The position numbers were made by a program, and so were the translations under genes. Positions 1-27,337 of a stretch of DNA of 64,000 nt are shown piece by piece. The notes below the pieces were generated by a model, which was not told the origin of the DNA, ran no database searches, and saw only the letters and a list, made by a program, of their open reading frames with translations. Within the stretch, counting starts at the first letter, position 1, and every line of letters begins with the position of its first letter. This DNA is from Strigops habroptila (lineage: Eukaryota; Chordata; Aves; Psittaciformes; Psittacidae). Where the stretch lies: positions 97,523,552 through 97,587,551 of the forward strand of contig NC_044277.2 in NCBI RefSeq assembly GCF_004027225.2, read 5' to 3'.

Positions 1-15020
<15,020 letters not shown>

Positions 15021-18000
15021 CTTGAGGGTACCCGGCGTAGGCCTCAGGCAGGGCGCCCCGGCGGGGAGGTACGGCCGCATCGCAGCGTCCCCCGGCGGCG
15101 GGAGGACCTGGCGCAGGCGAGCGTCCTGCACCGCCTGAGTTGTAGCCGGAGGGTGATAAGCCCTCGGGTGGAGGGTCCCCGGGCAGCGTCCCCTCACACC
15201 ACATGGGAACTGCCTCCCCAAAGCTGAGGAGGGGAAAAGGCGGAGAAAAAGATCCCGCTTTCGTGTTCCTGCGAAACATGCAGCGGCCAAGAGCAGCAGG
15301 AGTTACTGGTGAAGCGCTGCACTGCGCGCCGAGGCTTGAAGCCAGCAAAAAGACGTTTTCTTCCGCTTCTAAAAACTCAACTGCACTTGCACTATCGAGC
15401 TCCACCAGCCCTGCCTTGAGTTGTCCATCCTCCTGACACACGCTCATCAGATGGAAACAACACAGCAAGTCAAAGCGTGTGCTCAGACATGAAGGATCAA
15501 TCACATGCTATGCAGGTCGCCTGAGAGGGTTTTGTGGATGTTTTGTAGGTGTCACACCCCACCCCACCCCCCCCCAGAAAATAGGATGTCTTCACACACG
15601 CTCAGAGAAAGAAGACAAGTTGTTTGCTCCAAGATCTGAGCAACCTGGTGATGATGCTGCAAACACAATCCACTGGCCGGTCCTCCAAATATGGATTTTA
15701 TTTTAGAATCGTTACTAACCTTCTCTAATTAGAGGGGAAAAAAACCACACACATGCAATTTTTGCTATGCTTTCAACAGTGTTTGGTTGCCCTCAGTTCC
15801 ACTCCTGCACACTGTTTCTTGCAATCCTGGCACATTTACAGGTCAAGTGATCTTTCTGATCGTTTTTATACAAGTCGCTGCAAGAAAGGGAAATTCAGGA
15901 ATTGTTTTGGAACCTGAAAGTTGTTTCAGGTTTCATGTCTTAAACTCTACATGTACCCCAGCTGCACCTTAATGCATACATGGGCAGACAAGGTAATTCG
16001 TGTTCAAGTGTATGTTGCTAAAAATAAAGATTGCTGCAACCCATTGTTTAATAATGTCTGAGATTAACACTAAAAAGTCAATCAGGAGCAGGCAGCACTT
16101 CCTCTTCTCGCATTTCTCCCTACTTGAAGTCAACTGCCCTGCTTCTTGGTTCTATCCAAATTATTTTGCATCCCAGGCATAAATTTCTCCATGCTGTAGT
16201 ATTGGATGAAATTCAAACACTACAGGATTTTTTATTATTATTAATTTTTAAAGTCTGAATTATTTTTCTAAGCAATTTAGGTATAAATTTTATTATTTCC
16301 AGCTGCAACATAGACCTGGGACTACCAGCTTCACGTGTCTTTAAACCAGGGTATCAGTTTTACATCAAATACCTTGTTACTTGGTGAATATTCAGTGTGT
16401 AAACCAAAAATGAATGGATGTTTAAGTGCTGTGATGAAAAAAGGGGCTTTTTGTGTTGTTGGGTGGGGTATTTGTTTTTCAATAAGAAAGAGAAACCGTC
16501 AAGAAGCCACAAAGGGATTAAATAACATAATTTACCACTTGAGTTTTACAAACCCTGTATTCCACAAGAAGAGGTTCAAGAAGTGGCAAGTTATCAAACA
16601 AAACCCTGTATAAAAAGCAACTTTGAACAAGCACACACGAACACTGAAAATGAAACAATCTTACAATACCAAATCCACATTTTTCCAATACACTTCAGAA
16701 CCGCTGTGAATTAGGTAGGGATTATCTGTGTAATTATTTTTAACTAAAATTAACCAAAACCAAACAAAAACCCCAGATCTTGAAGCAGCACCAGAAGACA
16801 CATCTTTTTTAAGACATGAAAGTTATTCTGGTGCTACAGTTATAAGGATTACAAATTTTAAGAGCACTGATCCACTAAAAAGGAAATCAGTCTTGTTAGA
16901 CAAGTCACTCAATTTAAAGAAATGAACTATACGTAAATCTTTTGATAGCACACAGCACTGACTCTTACTTTCAGAAATAAAGTTCAGTTGGTTTGGAAAC
17001 AAAAGCTTCAAGAAGGACTAAAAAGAAAGGGTGGCTGGAAATAGTATTAGTGAACATTAATACATCCTTCTGGGTAGATAAATCTACAATGAAACAACTT
17101 AACTTGTCAGAGCTGCTGGTTTATTTAGCGTTTTCCCAAGATCTAGATGAGGCAAGAAGCTGTCCAGCAGTGAAGGAGAAAGATAATAATCACAGCTGCT
17201 AAGCTGGTTCAAGTTGTGAACATCAGAGAAGAAACACAAAAGGTAACAAGAGCCCTAAGGAGATGAAAACCATGGCTGGAGACCACGATGATTAAAAGCA
17301 AAACAAAAGGAAACAGGTAAGAGAAGTACATGTCTGAGGAAAATCTTGGAAGCACATAGTTGGTGGGAAGGAGAAATCTGGGTGAAGATGCTGAAAGGCA
17401 GTGTGCTGAGGCACAGAAAGCGAGTTGTGAGCAGGGCTAGTGGTTTGTCACCGTTAACAACATAAAAATTATCTTATAGGCACAGAAAAAATAGTTGACT
17501 CAATTTATTAAAAAATTCCAGAAGTCACAGACTCCACATACTCAATCCAAATATCTTTATTTTGCAGAGATGAGCGTTAAACAGCATATAAATAATCGCT
17601 TCAAGCCACCTTCCCCGGCTTTGCCAGCTCAGGCTCACTTGGTGAGCTGAGGTTAATTCATCTTCTCTAGCCAAGCCTCTGCAGAGGCAGCAGCACTACA
17701 CAGAAGGTAGTCAACAAGCCACAGTACGTTCCAGACTTCCTTTTCCCTCAGAGTACAAGTGTTAGAGCACCGGGAGTCCCAGCTCCAGCCTGTCCATAAC
17801 AAACCACTAGCCCGCACAGGGAATGTTCCTTTTCTCTCCTTCAGACTCCAACCCAGGCCACGCTATTCGACAAGATGAGAGGGTTTCTATTCATTCCCCA
17901 ACTAAAATGACTTCGTACATAATGAACGCCCTGGACATATAAAGCTTTCTGGGAATTTGTCTTTTAAATACGGAACCCACGATATGGGTGACTCACTGCC

Positions 18001-18900
18001 ATGGCAGCGTTACAAGAGTGGCTGATACACTGTTATGTTCCCAAGGGCTAACACAGAAGCATTACTTCCCTGCAATGGGAAGCAGTGATCCACCACCAGT
18101 TCAGCCATAGCTGGTGTATTTTATTCCATTCTATGTCCCTTATTTTAAGGCCAAGTAATGGAGTTTGGAAAAGAATGATAAAAGAAAACAAAAACCAGGC
18201 AGTGATTGGAAGGGTTTCTTAAGAAGACATAGGATGGAAAGAAAGAGGTTGGCAAAGCAATGACAAGGGAAAAAAGGGCATAACAGTTGACAGATTCTTG
18301 AAGTATGCAAACAGCAAGGAGAAAGCACTTACTGAACTGGTACAAAGAGATGCAGGTGTCTTTGGGAGTGTAAAATTGAAAGGGGAAGAAAAAAGCCTTT
18401 ACTTTAAGCTAAATAGCAAACAAGTCTACATTGTCATCCACTAGATAACACAACAGGTCTCCTCCCCTCCCAAATTCTGTTCTTCCTTGAAACACTCTGG
18501 TACTCACTGTAACCAAGCTCATCTGCAACACTTAACTCTCGCCACACTTAACTCCAGAGCTACACTAACCAAGGCAGAATTGTGGTTATGTCAGTTACAA
18601 CCACCACCCTGGTTTTACACTGACAGTCTCCCCTCAGAAATAAAGTGCATCTCAGACATAACAATCAACATCCTAGGCATCACAGCTATCACTAGTTCAG
18701 GTACTGTCACCTTAACTTCCCTGTTTGGCTCAAATGCCTTGAGCAGGAAGTCTGACAAAGCCATTTGTAGGACAAACCTCTCATTTATCCAGCGTATTTC
18801 TTACAAATGAATTTTCTTCATCAATCTGATACAGTATTAATGCTCCAAGCAAAATAAAAAATAAACAAGAGTTGAATTGAAGATTGTCTCAGGTCCTTAC

Positions 18901-18952
18901 CTTTCAGGGAATTCAGTGAGAACATCTCCATCACAGTGAAAAGGGGTGATTC
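18901..18952 (-). CDS. DHX30: DHX30 alternative first coding exon (MFSL form, probably cytosolic)
   Basis: On the minus strand an acceptor (tctctag) is followed by 52 bases that end in the strong donor GAAAG|gtaagg. ATGs at 18931 and 18925 are in one frame and read M-E-MFSLNSLK plus one base. The longer human DHX30 isoform begins MFSLDSFRK as I remember it, so this small exon is very likely its counterpart. Its phase-1 end joins exon 7742-7612 directly as [17 protein letters not shown]. Human has about 30 further residues at this point, for which I found no exon here. This form lacks the presequence. The upstream acceptor means at least one earlier non-coding exon at higher coordinates. Confidence 0.72.
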
Positions 18953-19290
18953 CTAGAGAGGAAAGAGGTAGCAAGAAGAAACAGGGAATTAGAATTAGTA
19001 TTTCCTTTCAGATGTTTCAAGTGCATAGTGCTTCTGAAAGTACCTGTCTTTAGCACAAAGCTGATGGCCCTCAACAGATTTCACCTTAGTGTTTGTATCC
19101 TGCCTGTTTCATCCGACCGGGCATGTGCTATTTGCTATCCCGTTGGAAGTGGCTGCTCCGCACCCAGAGGGAGGAAGCATCTTCTCAACCACCAGTCTGT
19201 ATGTTTCGGAAGTGCTTCGTCTCTGTTGGCGGTATTGATTTGGAGATAGTTTTTAAAACCTTTCTAAGTCAAAATGACAGAAGTAGGTAG

Positions 19291-19470
19291 ACCACTGCCA
19301 TTATAGCAGCCTTCCAATACCTAAAGGGACTGACAAGAAAGCTGGAGAGGGGCTTTTGACAAGGGCCTTTAGGGACAGGACAAGGAGGAATGGCTTTAAA
19401 CTACCAGAGGGGATGATCTTTAAGTTCCCTTCCAACCCAAACCATTTTGTGATTCTACGATTCTACGATT
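19291..19470 (+). mobile_element. CR1 LINE fragment with internal deletion
   Basis: CR1 sequence from ATAGCAGCCTTCCAATACCT through GGAATGGCTTTAAACT jumps straight to the terminal ATCTTTAAGTTCCCTTCCAA and a doubled TTCTACG end. About 200 bases of the usual 3' region are missing. Confidence 0.92.
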
Positions 19471-20380
19471 ATTGCCTCTTTTTAAATAAAAACAGGAGAA
19501 GGAGGAGATATGTACTTTTAATAATGTTCTTTGCTGAAATTACGTTAAACTTTCTATTTTAATTTCTTTTTTTAATAGCTTTCACTCAAATAAAAAAAAA
19601 AAGAAAAAATCACCTCTGATTTGGGGTGTTTCATCTGTCATGCCAAGTATTAAATCCATTTTAGGCATTCTTGATAAGAGAGTAACCAGGATTTTCTAAC
19701 CAACTTGGATCAGACAGGTGAGGGTCCTCGTTTACACGAAGTTAACATTAACTATCCATACTAATGGCTATTCCTGTGCACAGAATTAATATCCTGCACT
19801 TATGCTTTCAAGTCATTCACTTTTGCTTTCAGTGAAACCAAGGGCAAGATTACTGTTTACTTCAACAACAGCAAACAAGGCCTAAAATAACAGCACTCTC
19901 AGAAGAGAACTCTGGACATGACACCTTGTTCAGCAAGTCACCTCCCCACAGGCACATGAAAACAAACCTGCTGTGGCTGACAAGTCTATACTTTGTATTT
20001 TCCAATGTCTGAATAAACAAAACCACATTTATTTGGCTTGTTTAAAAATGATAAACCACACATGCTGTAGTAATTATCAAGACTGGCAGAGACAAACATC
20101 CTTGGTATAACTAACTCATGCACAGAACAAAGTTAGAAAACTCTTCTGTGGTAGTCGAGCAAGATTGTTAAGGCTGAAGCATTCAACCATGGAGCAAAGT
20201 CACGGGAGGAATGCAAATTGAAAGCACAGAGAGCGCACCACATAGCAGTGTGGTGCTCCCTTCATGTAGGGATCATCGCAGGCTAGGTACAAACTATCTT
20301 AAAGCCAACAGTATTTCGGATAAATTATATGAGTCCAGTATTACTTCAACACAAAATAGTAAATCCTTGAGCGCTCTGAA

Positions 20381-20656
20381 GTTAGGACAAGGGGGAATGG
20401 ATTTAAACTGACAAGAGGGGAGATTTAGATGAGATCTGAGAGAGAAGTTCTTCCCTGTGAGGGTGGTGAGGCCCTGGCACAGGTTGCCCAGAGAAGCTGT
20501 GGCTGCCCCATCCCTGGCAGTGTTCAAGGCCAGGTTGGACGGGGCTTGGAGCAACCTGGTCTAGTGGAAGGTGTCCCTGCCCATGGCATGGGGTTGGAAC
20601 TGGGTGAGCTTTAAGTTCCCTTCCAACCCTTCCAATCCAACTCTGGGATTCTATGA
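20381..20656 (+). mobile_element. CR1 LINE 3' fragment
   Basis: It includes GACAAGGGGGAATGGATTTA, the TTCTTCCCTGTGAGGGTGG and GTTCAAGGCCAGGTTGGACG blocks, and the terminal GGGATTCTATGAAAG. Confidence 0.95.
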
Positions 20657-21536
20657 AAGTTGCAACAGATTCTTAAATCAAAGTCACAGAAGTATTGGCC
20701 ACATCTTCCTCCCAAATTTTTAAGCATGACAAAAAATGGGGAAGCTGCTTGCAGCCAGACTCAGTGTATTGCAGAGTATACAGGGAAGTTTACAACAGCT
20801 TTTAGGGGCAATGTACCGTTCAGGCAGATAAACTGAACACTTTACCTACAGAGTGCGAATGAGTGGCAAAGCACAAAGAACATCTCACCTGCACTGGGAT
20901 GGGCAGAAGGGCACTTCCAAAAGTAACTGCAAGGTGAAGTTGAAGAAAATGGTCTTTTCAGCTCAAGACCAAGAAAAAAATAATTGAAAACCCTCCATGG
21001 ATGAGTGTACAAGATTAACAACCAAGACCCCCAGCGACCAGCAAGACACCAACAAAACTGTTATTCATAATTGTGCCTGCAGATGCCCAGTGGAGATGGG
21101 ACCCTCACCATGCAACCAGTAACGGTCCTGAGCTAAAAGAGTCAGTTGTGGGGGGAACAGGGACAGCACAGGGAAGAGAATAAAGGTACAGAGAGATGAA
21201 ATAATTCAGGTGAGGCCCACGAATCCCACTGGTGTGGGATCCCTTTTAGATCACAGGGAAGAATTTGAGTACTTCAAGCTGGAGCATCCAGCAGGAACAC
21301 GGTCAAAGCAGAGAGAGAAGAGCTTGGACAGATAAGCTTCAGTTTAACGTACAGGTCATTAAGAGATCAGCCCCTGCCATAGCATCACCAGATTACTCAG
21401 GACCAGATCCCATGGATCTGAACACAGACGATCATGAACTGGGAATCAGTTTTAGCACAGCCAGCAGCCTGGTGGAAATTACAGGTTTTTCATTGCTCAA
21501 GATCCTGATGCCAAAAAAGAAAAGGTGTCCAGCAAA

Positions 21537-22120
21537 CAGAAGCGTGACCAGCAGGTCGAAGGAGGTGATCTTGCCCCTCTACTCTGCTCTCGTGAGACCT
21601 CACTTGGAGTATTGTGTGCAGTTCTGGTGTCCTCAACATAAAAAGGACATGGAGCTGTTGCAGCAAGTCCAGAGAAGGGCCACGAGGATGATCAGGGGGC
21701 TGGAGCACCTCCCATATGAAGACAGGCTGAGAAAGTTGGGGCTGTTCAGCCTGGAGAAGAGAAGGCTGCATGGAGACCTCATAGCAGCCTTCCAGTATCT
21801 GAAGGGGGCCTGCAAGGATGCTGGGGAGGGACTCTTCATCAGGGACTGTAGTGGTAGGACAAGGGGTAATGGGTTCAAACTTCAACAGGGGAAGTTTAGA
21901 TTAGACATAAGGAAGAAGTTCTTTACAGCAAGGGTGGTGAGGCACTGGAATGGGTTGCCCAAGGAAGTTGTGAATGCTCCATCCCTGGCAGTGTTCAAGG
22001 CCAGGTTGGACAGAGCCTTGGGCCACTTGGTTTAGTGTGAGTGTCCCTGCCCATGGCAGGGGGGTTGGAACTAGATGATCTTAAGGTCCTTTCCAACCCA
22101 AACTCTTCTATGATTCTATA
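21537..22120 (+). mobile_element. CR1 LINE, longest copy, with open polymerase C-terminus
   Basis: This 5'-truncated copy keeps an open frame to a stop at 22035. The frame encodes the C-terminal end of CR1 ORF2: [20 protein letters not shown], then [38 protein letters not shown] and [15 protein letters not shown] normal CR1 3' end with TATGATTCTATAG follows. The endonuclease and reverse transcriptase are absent, so it cannot move by itself. The open frame continues upstream of the CR1 homology to 21265 with sequence I do not recognise. Confidence 0.95.
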
Positions 22121-23119
22121 GCAGCTGCTTCACCGTTCATAGAAATGAAGGGCATGCATGAACATCATTGGACAGGGGACACATTGGAAGATTGAAAACC
22201 TATTTTGTCAGGCTCTGATGACAGGAGGGAGATGTGGGGCCTCACAGGATACTGGATTTACAAAGAAATGGACCACGATGATGTAGGTGGCAACAATACA
22301 TTTGGAACAAGAATCAACCATGGAGGATGACACCATCAGACTGCAGAGCCCCTCATGCCTTGCACTTGGCACCATACTAGAATCCAAGATGGCAAAAGAG
22401 ACACTAAAAGTTTGTTAGTGATAGATTTAATGCCCATACTGCAAAAGCAAAGAGTTGAATCAGTGAAAATGGCACTGCAAACTGTTAGATAAAATCTCAG
22501 AGGCCTGAGAATTAGGTCTTCATTGGATTTCCTTGATCCACTTGAAAATAGCTACAAGTGTGTATGAAGAGAAACCACACCCCCAAGAAAAAGTGCGTCA
22601 GGATACAGTATCACAGAATTTCTGGTCATTGCCTACTGTGGTTATTCCAGCAATGTACAAAAAAAGTGTAGCTCCAAGTGCTCTGTCACAAGAACAAAGG
22701 AGAAACTGTGTTGTCTTACATATCCTTCACCCCAAGGATCACCTACGCTGGGGGCCATGCAAGGTGAAAGTCTGACTTTCAGCTCTTTGGGCTGAAGAAG
22801 CAATGCAAGAAACCTTTCCTTACCAATCCAGGTTCTGCAAGACTTTCATTACTCAAGAGCTGGAAGAAGGAACAATGAAGAGCTAGAGGTAGGACCGGGC
22901 ATTTGGATGCTATTGGGCACCCACTGCTCCCGAGACCAAGTACTGTGACGGGTGACCAGAGTGATGGTTTAAATGACCACGGGGGAAAAAATGGTGCCAC
23001 TAGTGACAAAAAAGCATGTTACGGGAAGGTAAAGGGGAGAGAAAAGGCTATGAGCCATGCCGAAGAACAGCTCTGTAACGGGAGTGAAGACTCCTCCATG
23101 GCACTGATGAGGAAACCAG

Positions 23120-24350
23120 GGGAAAGCCCAGGAGCCCAGCTCCCCAGGCCATTTCCCGAAGCGGGGCTCCGCTACCCCTCCAGCCAGAGCTGTCCCCGCC
23201 GGCCCCTCGCCCAAGCCCCGAGGGGAGAAGCGCCCGAGAGCTCAGCCGGCCGGATGCGCGCCCCACCGGCTGCGCTCCGCGGCTCCCCGCAGCGGCGCCG
23301 GGCAGCCTGTGCCTCCGCTCCGCACGCGTCCGGCGCCCCACCGTCGGAGCATCCCCGGCCGCCCCGCCCGGCCCCGCGCCACCCAGCCGCGCAGGCCCGG
23401 GCCCCAGCCCGGCCCCTTCCCGCGGACCGGGGCTCCCCTCAAGGCCAAGGCTCCCGCCCCCCTGGGCGGGCACCGCGCCCGGGCTCGGCCGCCGCCCCCC
23501 ACCGCGCCCTGGGGCTCCGCGCCGCTCGGCCCCGTCGCTGTCCTCCGGCCCACCGCCTTAGCCCCGCCGGTCCCCCCGCCGCCGCCCGCCCGGCTCCGTC
23601 TCGGAGCCATCCTCCCCCTTCTTCCCCTTCCTCCCGCCGCCCTTCCTCAGGCCGCGGTCCCCCCGGGACCTCGACCGCGGGTGCCGAGCCGCGGTCCCGC
23701 CACGCACCGAGCGACCCGAGTTCCCCCTGGCGGAGGGGCGCCAGTCCCGCTCCCCGATACCGACCTCCTCACAACCAACTCTCTGGCGCCGGTCCGCGGC
23801 CACTCGGACTACAACTCCCAGGAGCCCCCGCGATCCGCTTCCGGGGCGCCGCCCGCTCCCGCCTCCGGCTCTTCCTCCCAGGATGTGAACCTCCCCAACT
23901 GGTGAGAGACACCAGTGCGATGCGGGCGCGGGGCGGGGCCTGTCCCCATGGCAACGATCGGCGCCAATGGGCGGCGCGGCATTCGGGGGCTCTGTGGCCG
24001 CGTAACCCGCGGCCCGGCCCGGCGCCCTCAGCGGGTCCCGGTCGCTGCCGTCGCCTCTGCCCCCCCGCCGGCCTCACCGCCACTGGCCGCGGCCGTTCGT
24101 GCCGCCTCCTCCGCCTCAGCGGGGCGCTGGCGGTGCGCAGCCCCGCTCGGCTTCCCGGAGCTGGAGGCTTGCGAGGAGACACGGGTGTCCGTGGGGCAGC
24201 AGGGCCGGGCCCCTCGCGTGAGTCTGGCCCTCCCCAGCGGGAGACCGGGCGGGAGCGGCGCTGCCGGTCGAAGCTCCGGCCCGGGGACGGGATTACCGGC
24301 TGGGGTACAGCCGCGGGTGGAGTGAGCTCCCCCGGCACGGGAGGTCACTT
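23120..24350. promoter_or_regulatory. CpG island, probable promoter (upstream DHX30 and/or a divergent transcript)
   Basis: The island contains a ZNF143-type site (ACTACAACTCCCAGGAG, 23808-23824), an ETS-type GCTTCCGG at 23837-23844, an RFX-like CCATGGCAAC at 23946-23955 and CCAAT at 23964-23968. Plausible plus-strand donors lie at ACTG|gtgaga (exon end 23901) and CTCGC|gtgagt near 24219. A minus-strand donor (GGCG|gtgagg) would end an exon at 24078. The minus-strand MFSL exon of DHX30 lies 4-5 kb away and needs an upstream first exon, so I infer that this island starts that transcript. No coding exon was recognised in it. Confidence 0.6.
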
Positions 24351-25320
24351 AAGGGGAAGCCACGTGCATCATTAGTACATCGACATATTAAGCAGCCACC
24401 AACCTTAATGACCACGTAAATATCGAACTGACTCGCTGTACGTATCTATAGGTAGAAACTTACTCCTGATTCTTAAATACTCACTGGTTAGTTAGATCTG
24501 CTGAATACCCCCAGTGCAGGTGCTCGTTGTCCTAGAGCAGGCTTACTACGGGCTGAAACTGGACTGGGCTAATTCCTCCTCCAAAGCAGGACAAAGCTCA
24601 TCACTGCTGCTCACTGGAGTAATCCTGGTGCAAGCAAAGAGAACAGCATTTGTCCCCTGTGTTACTGAGCCCCAGTTTGTAATAATCACCTAATTAAACA
24701 CTCCAGATGGTGCCCAAAGATTTTAACTGGCTATCCATAAAACAGCATGGAAGTTTTCCAGGATTTCCTCAGCTTTTCCCTGCTGTCAGAAGCTGAAGTG
24801 GGAGGCGTGCGCAAGGCCTGGTTCCTCCAGTTGGGTTTCCTACAGCCATGAGTAAAAGGGGTCTTTGCTTTCTGCAAAACACTGAAGTTGCATGGGTGCG
24901 GTGCTGAGCGTCGTTAATGGTCACCAATGTGGGAGCTTAATTTATGAGGGAAAAATAGTTGTGGTCTGGGTGTGCTGATTTGCCATCATAGTATGGGTTC
25001 ACCAGCAATGCGAACACAGACAGCAAGGCAAATGGGGGAAAAGATAGGCTTAAAACGTTAACGTCTTAAGTTCTGTGTGGTAACTGAATGCTGAACTCAA
25101 CATGGTTTTGATCAAGTTTTAGCAACTACCACCCAATAGCTGATTTACACGCAAAGTTCTTTACTTGTGTTTTCTGTCCATTTCTAGTCACTGTGATTTT
25201 TCCCATCATTCATGTATTTATAAAATAAATCTTTCCGAGTACTAACCCGAATAAAAGCTCTGTTTCAATGAGATTAAAATGACATTCAAAAACATTCTTA
25301 CTACGTAAAAGCTTTTTTTT

Positions 25321-25496
25321 CATAGAATCCCAGCATGGTTTGGGTTGGAAGGGACCTTAAAGACCATCCACTTCCAAATCCCTGCCACGGGCAGGGACAC
25401 CTTCCACTGGACCAGGTTGCTCCAAGCCCCGTCCAACCTGGCCTTGAACACTGCCAGGGATGGGGCAGCCACAGCTTCTTTTTTTTCCCAGAGAAG
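25321..25496 (-). mobile_element. CR1 LINE 3' fragment
   Basis: It starts with CATAGAATCCCAGCATGGTT, the reversed CR1 end, and runs through GTCCAACCTGGCCTTGAACA to the AGCTTCT block. A T run interrupts it there. Confidence 0.94.
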
Positions 25497-26818
25497 TGCT
25501 GAGGTGCCTGGGATGATTTAAGCTTACTGAATTTCTCCATTTCTCACTGTGGGCTGCACAGTGTCTTCATGTCAGCTTTACAAAGGACACGAGCCAAAAC
25601 ATGATGGAAAAGAAGTCAGCTCAGGGTAAGAGTGTGTCAAACTGGAACTTCCACCTATTTTGTCTGCCTGCTCGCAGAAGGAAAAGCCAAGGTAAGACAG
25701 AACACACATGAGACAGAAGAAAGTGGCAGAGAATCTAGGAAATTCGTGTCTCCAGCTGATGCTTTGGGGTCTCCAGCTACTGCACCTTTAGTCAGAAGAT
25801 GGAGCATGAAGTCCAGTTATTTCTGTAGACTATGAAGGCTGAAATATTAGTGGGTGACCTTCCCCTGCAGTGTGTACAGATAAGAACAAGGATAATTAAA
25901 GAAAGTGTTAAGGGGAGTCGCTTCTGCCATTATTACCAGCTCAGCTTAAAAAGCCTCCAGAATCATTCCAAAGGCATCTTTCTGTTAAGTAACGAGCAAA
26001 ACAATTCCTCTCTGGAGGTTTAGAATAGAAAATTGCTTTAATACAATGACTTTGTAGAGAATATGTCAAGCCATCTAAAGCAAGATCATTTAATTATAGT
26101 TCTCTACTTGCTTCCTACTGATGATATCTTTAGTGGTATTATTTTGTGCTCTCTTTTCCAAGTAACCCAAGAGATGCCACAAAGGCTGAGTTTAGATCTA
26201 AATACAGTTATTTAATAGGGGGAATTTACAGTATTTACAGTTATTTTAACCGTATTTTTACAGGTTTTAACTGTATTTTTAACCTCCTTGTAACTGTGAA
26301 ATGAAGATAAAAACCATGGACAACATTTTGATTTTTCTTTTTTTTGTTGCAAAGCTTTATCTAATAATCTATTTCTGTTCTGAAAAAAGAAACCAGCCCA
26401 AACCCCACAACTTAAAATACTATGTCCAGCAAAACTAACAGAAAACAGTGTCCTGTGTGTTGCCCTCTAGTAACCAACTTGCTGTACAACCAGTGCAGCT
26501 CTTCACTGCATTCCTGCCCCATCCACCACCTGGCATAGTTCGTTCATTTTACTCTCCGTTACCACAGGAGAACTCAGTATCTCTGCATGTAAAAAAGAAA
26601 AAAAAAAAAAAAAAATAAAGAGTTTATTTGAAACTCGTTAGCAAGTTGAAAACTTATCAGAAGAGGTGCCAAAGGGTCAGCACCACCTAAGGGACAGTGC
26701 TGCTTTAGATAAAAAAAGACATCCCTGCGCTTAAATGACAATAAAGGCATGTCTGGTTGGTAGATCTCTTTCCTAAATGAAGTTCCTAACAAATCATGAA
26801 AATTCTGTATGAAAAGAG

Positions 26819-26843
26819 ACACACACACACACACACACACACA
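26819..26843. repeat. (AC)n microsatellite, about 12 units
   Basis: A pure dinucleotide run in the intergenic region between DHX30 and SMARCC1. Confidence 0.95.
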
Positions 26844-27280
26844 AATATTCTGGTTTTTGAGACTGAAAACGGTTTAGTTTTTCAAGTGGCACAAGCAATG
26901 AAGCCTTGTAATGCTGGTAGAACTTCCTGTTTAATTTGATTTTCATTTACAGTCTTTTATGACCCATTTATTACATTCAATGAATTGAGTGGCTGATATT
27001 CTTTTTAGACCTTTTAAGATCTAACACCTTTATGATCCCATTATGTTAGGCTTTCTTGCAGGCTTGCTTAGACTGTTCTGCGTGTGGTCATACTTTGCTT
27101 TTATTTTTGCCTTGTTGCAGTCCTGAAGACAAAGAGCCTAATATTATGTTAATGTCACTTTATAGAAGCTCATTGTCAGAAGCGCTCAGGCTGATTGCTC
27201 CTCTTTCTGTCCCAGTACCTGGAGGATATTGAAAAACAGGGTAGCACTGAGAAATTCCATTTTATTTCAAACTTTCTTAC

Positions 27281-27337
27281 GATGGTCTTTAATGTCCCTT
27301 CCAACCCAAACCATTCTAGGATTCTAGGATTCTATGA
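27281..27337 (+). mobile_element. CR1 LINE terminal fragment
   Basis: Only the last 57 bases are present, from GATGGTCTTTAATGTCCCTT to a repeated GGATTCTA end. Confidence 0.9.

Larger units (their letters stand above)
15201..23119. other. DHX30 upstream region
   Basis: Between two CpG islands. It holds CR1 copies at 19291-19470, 20381-20656 and 21537-22120 and the alternative DHX30 exon at 18901-18952. If the upstream isoform is real, most of this is intron of that transcript. Nothing else is recognised. Confidence 0.7.

Noticed and set aside
18140-18345. Hydrophobic minus-strand frames of 62-66 codons
   Set aside because: They have no splice context or conservation that I can see. Composition of T-rich DNA read in reverse explains the hydrophobicity.
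22817-22866. Possible minus-strand exon (ctTCCAG acceptor to GATTG|gtaagg donor)
   Set aside because: The splice-like ends surround only about 50 bases with no recognisable coding content. It could be a non-coding DHX30 exon, but I have no supporting evidence.
22903-24375. 490-codon plus-strand open frame and overlapping minus-strand frames
   Set aside because: They lie in the 23-24 kb CpG island. Frames are open on both strands at once with Pro/Arg/Ala-rich products and no recognisable domain.
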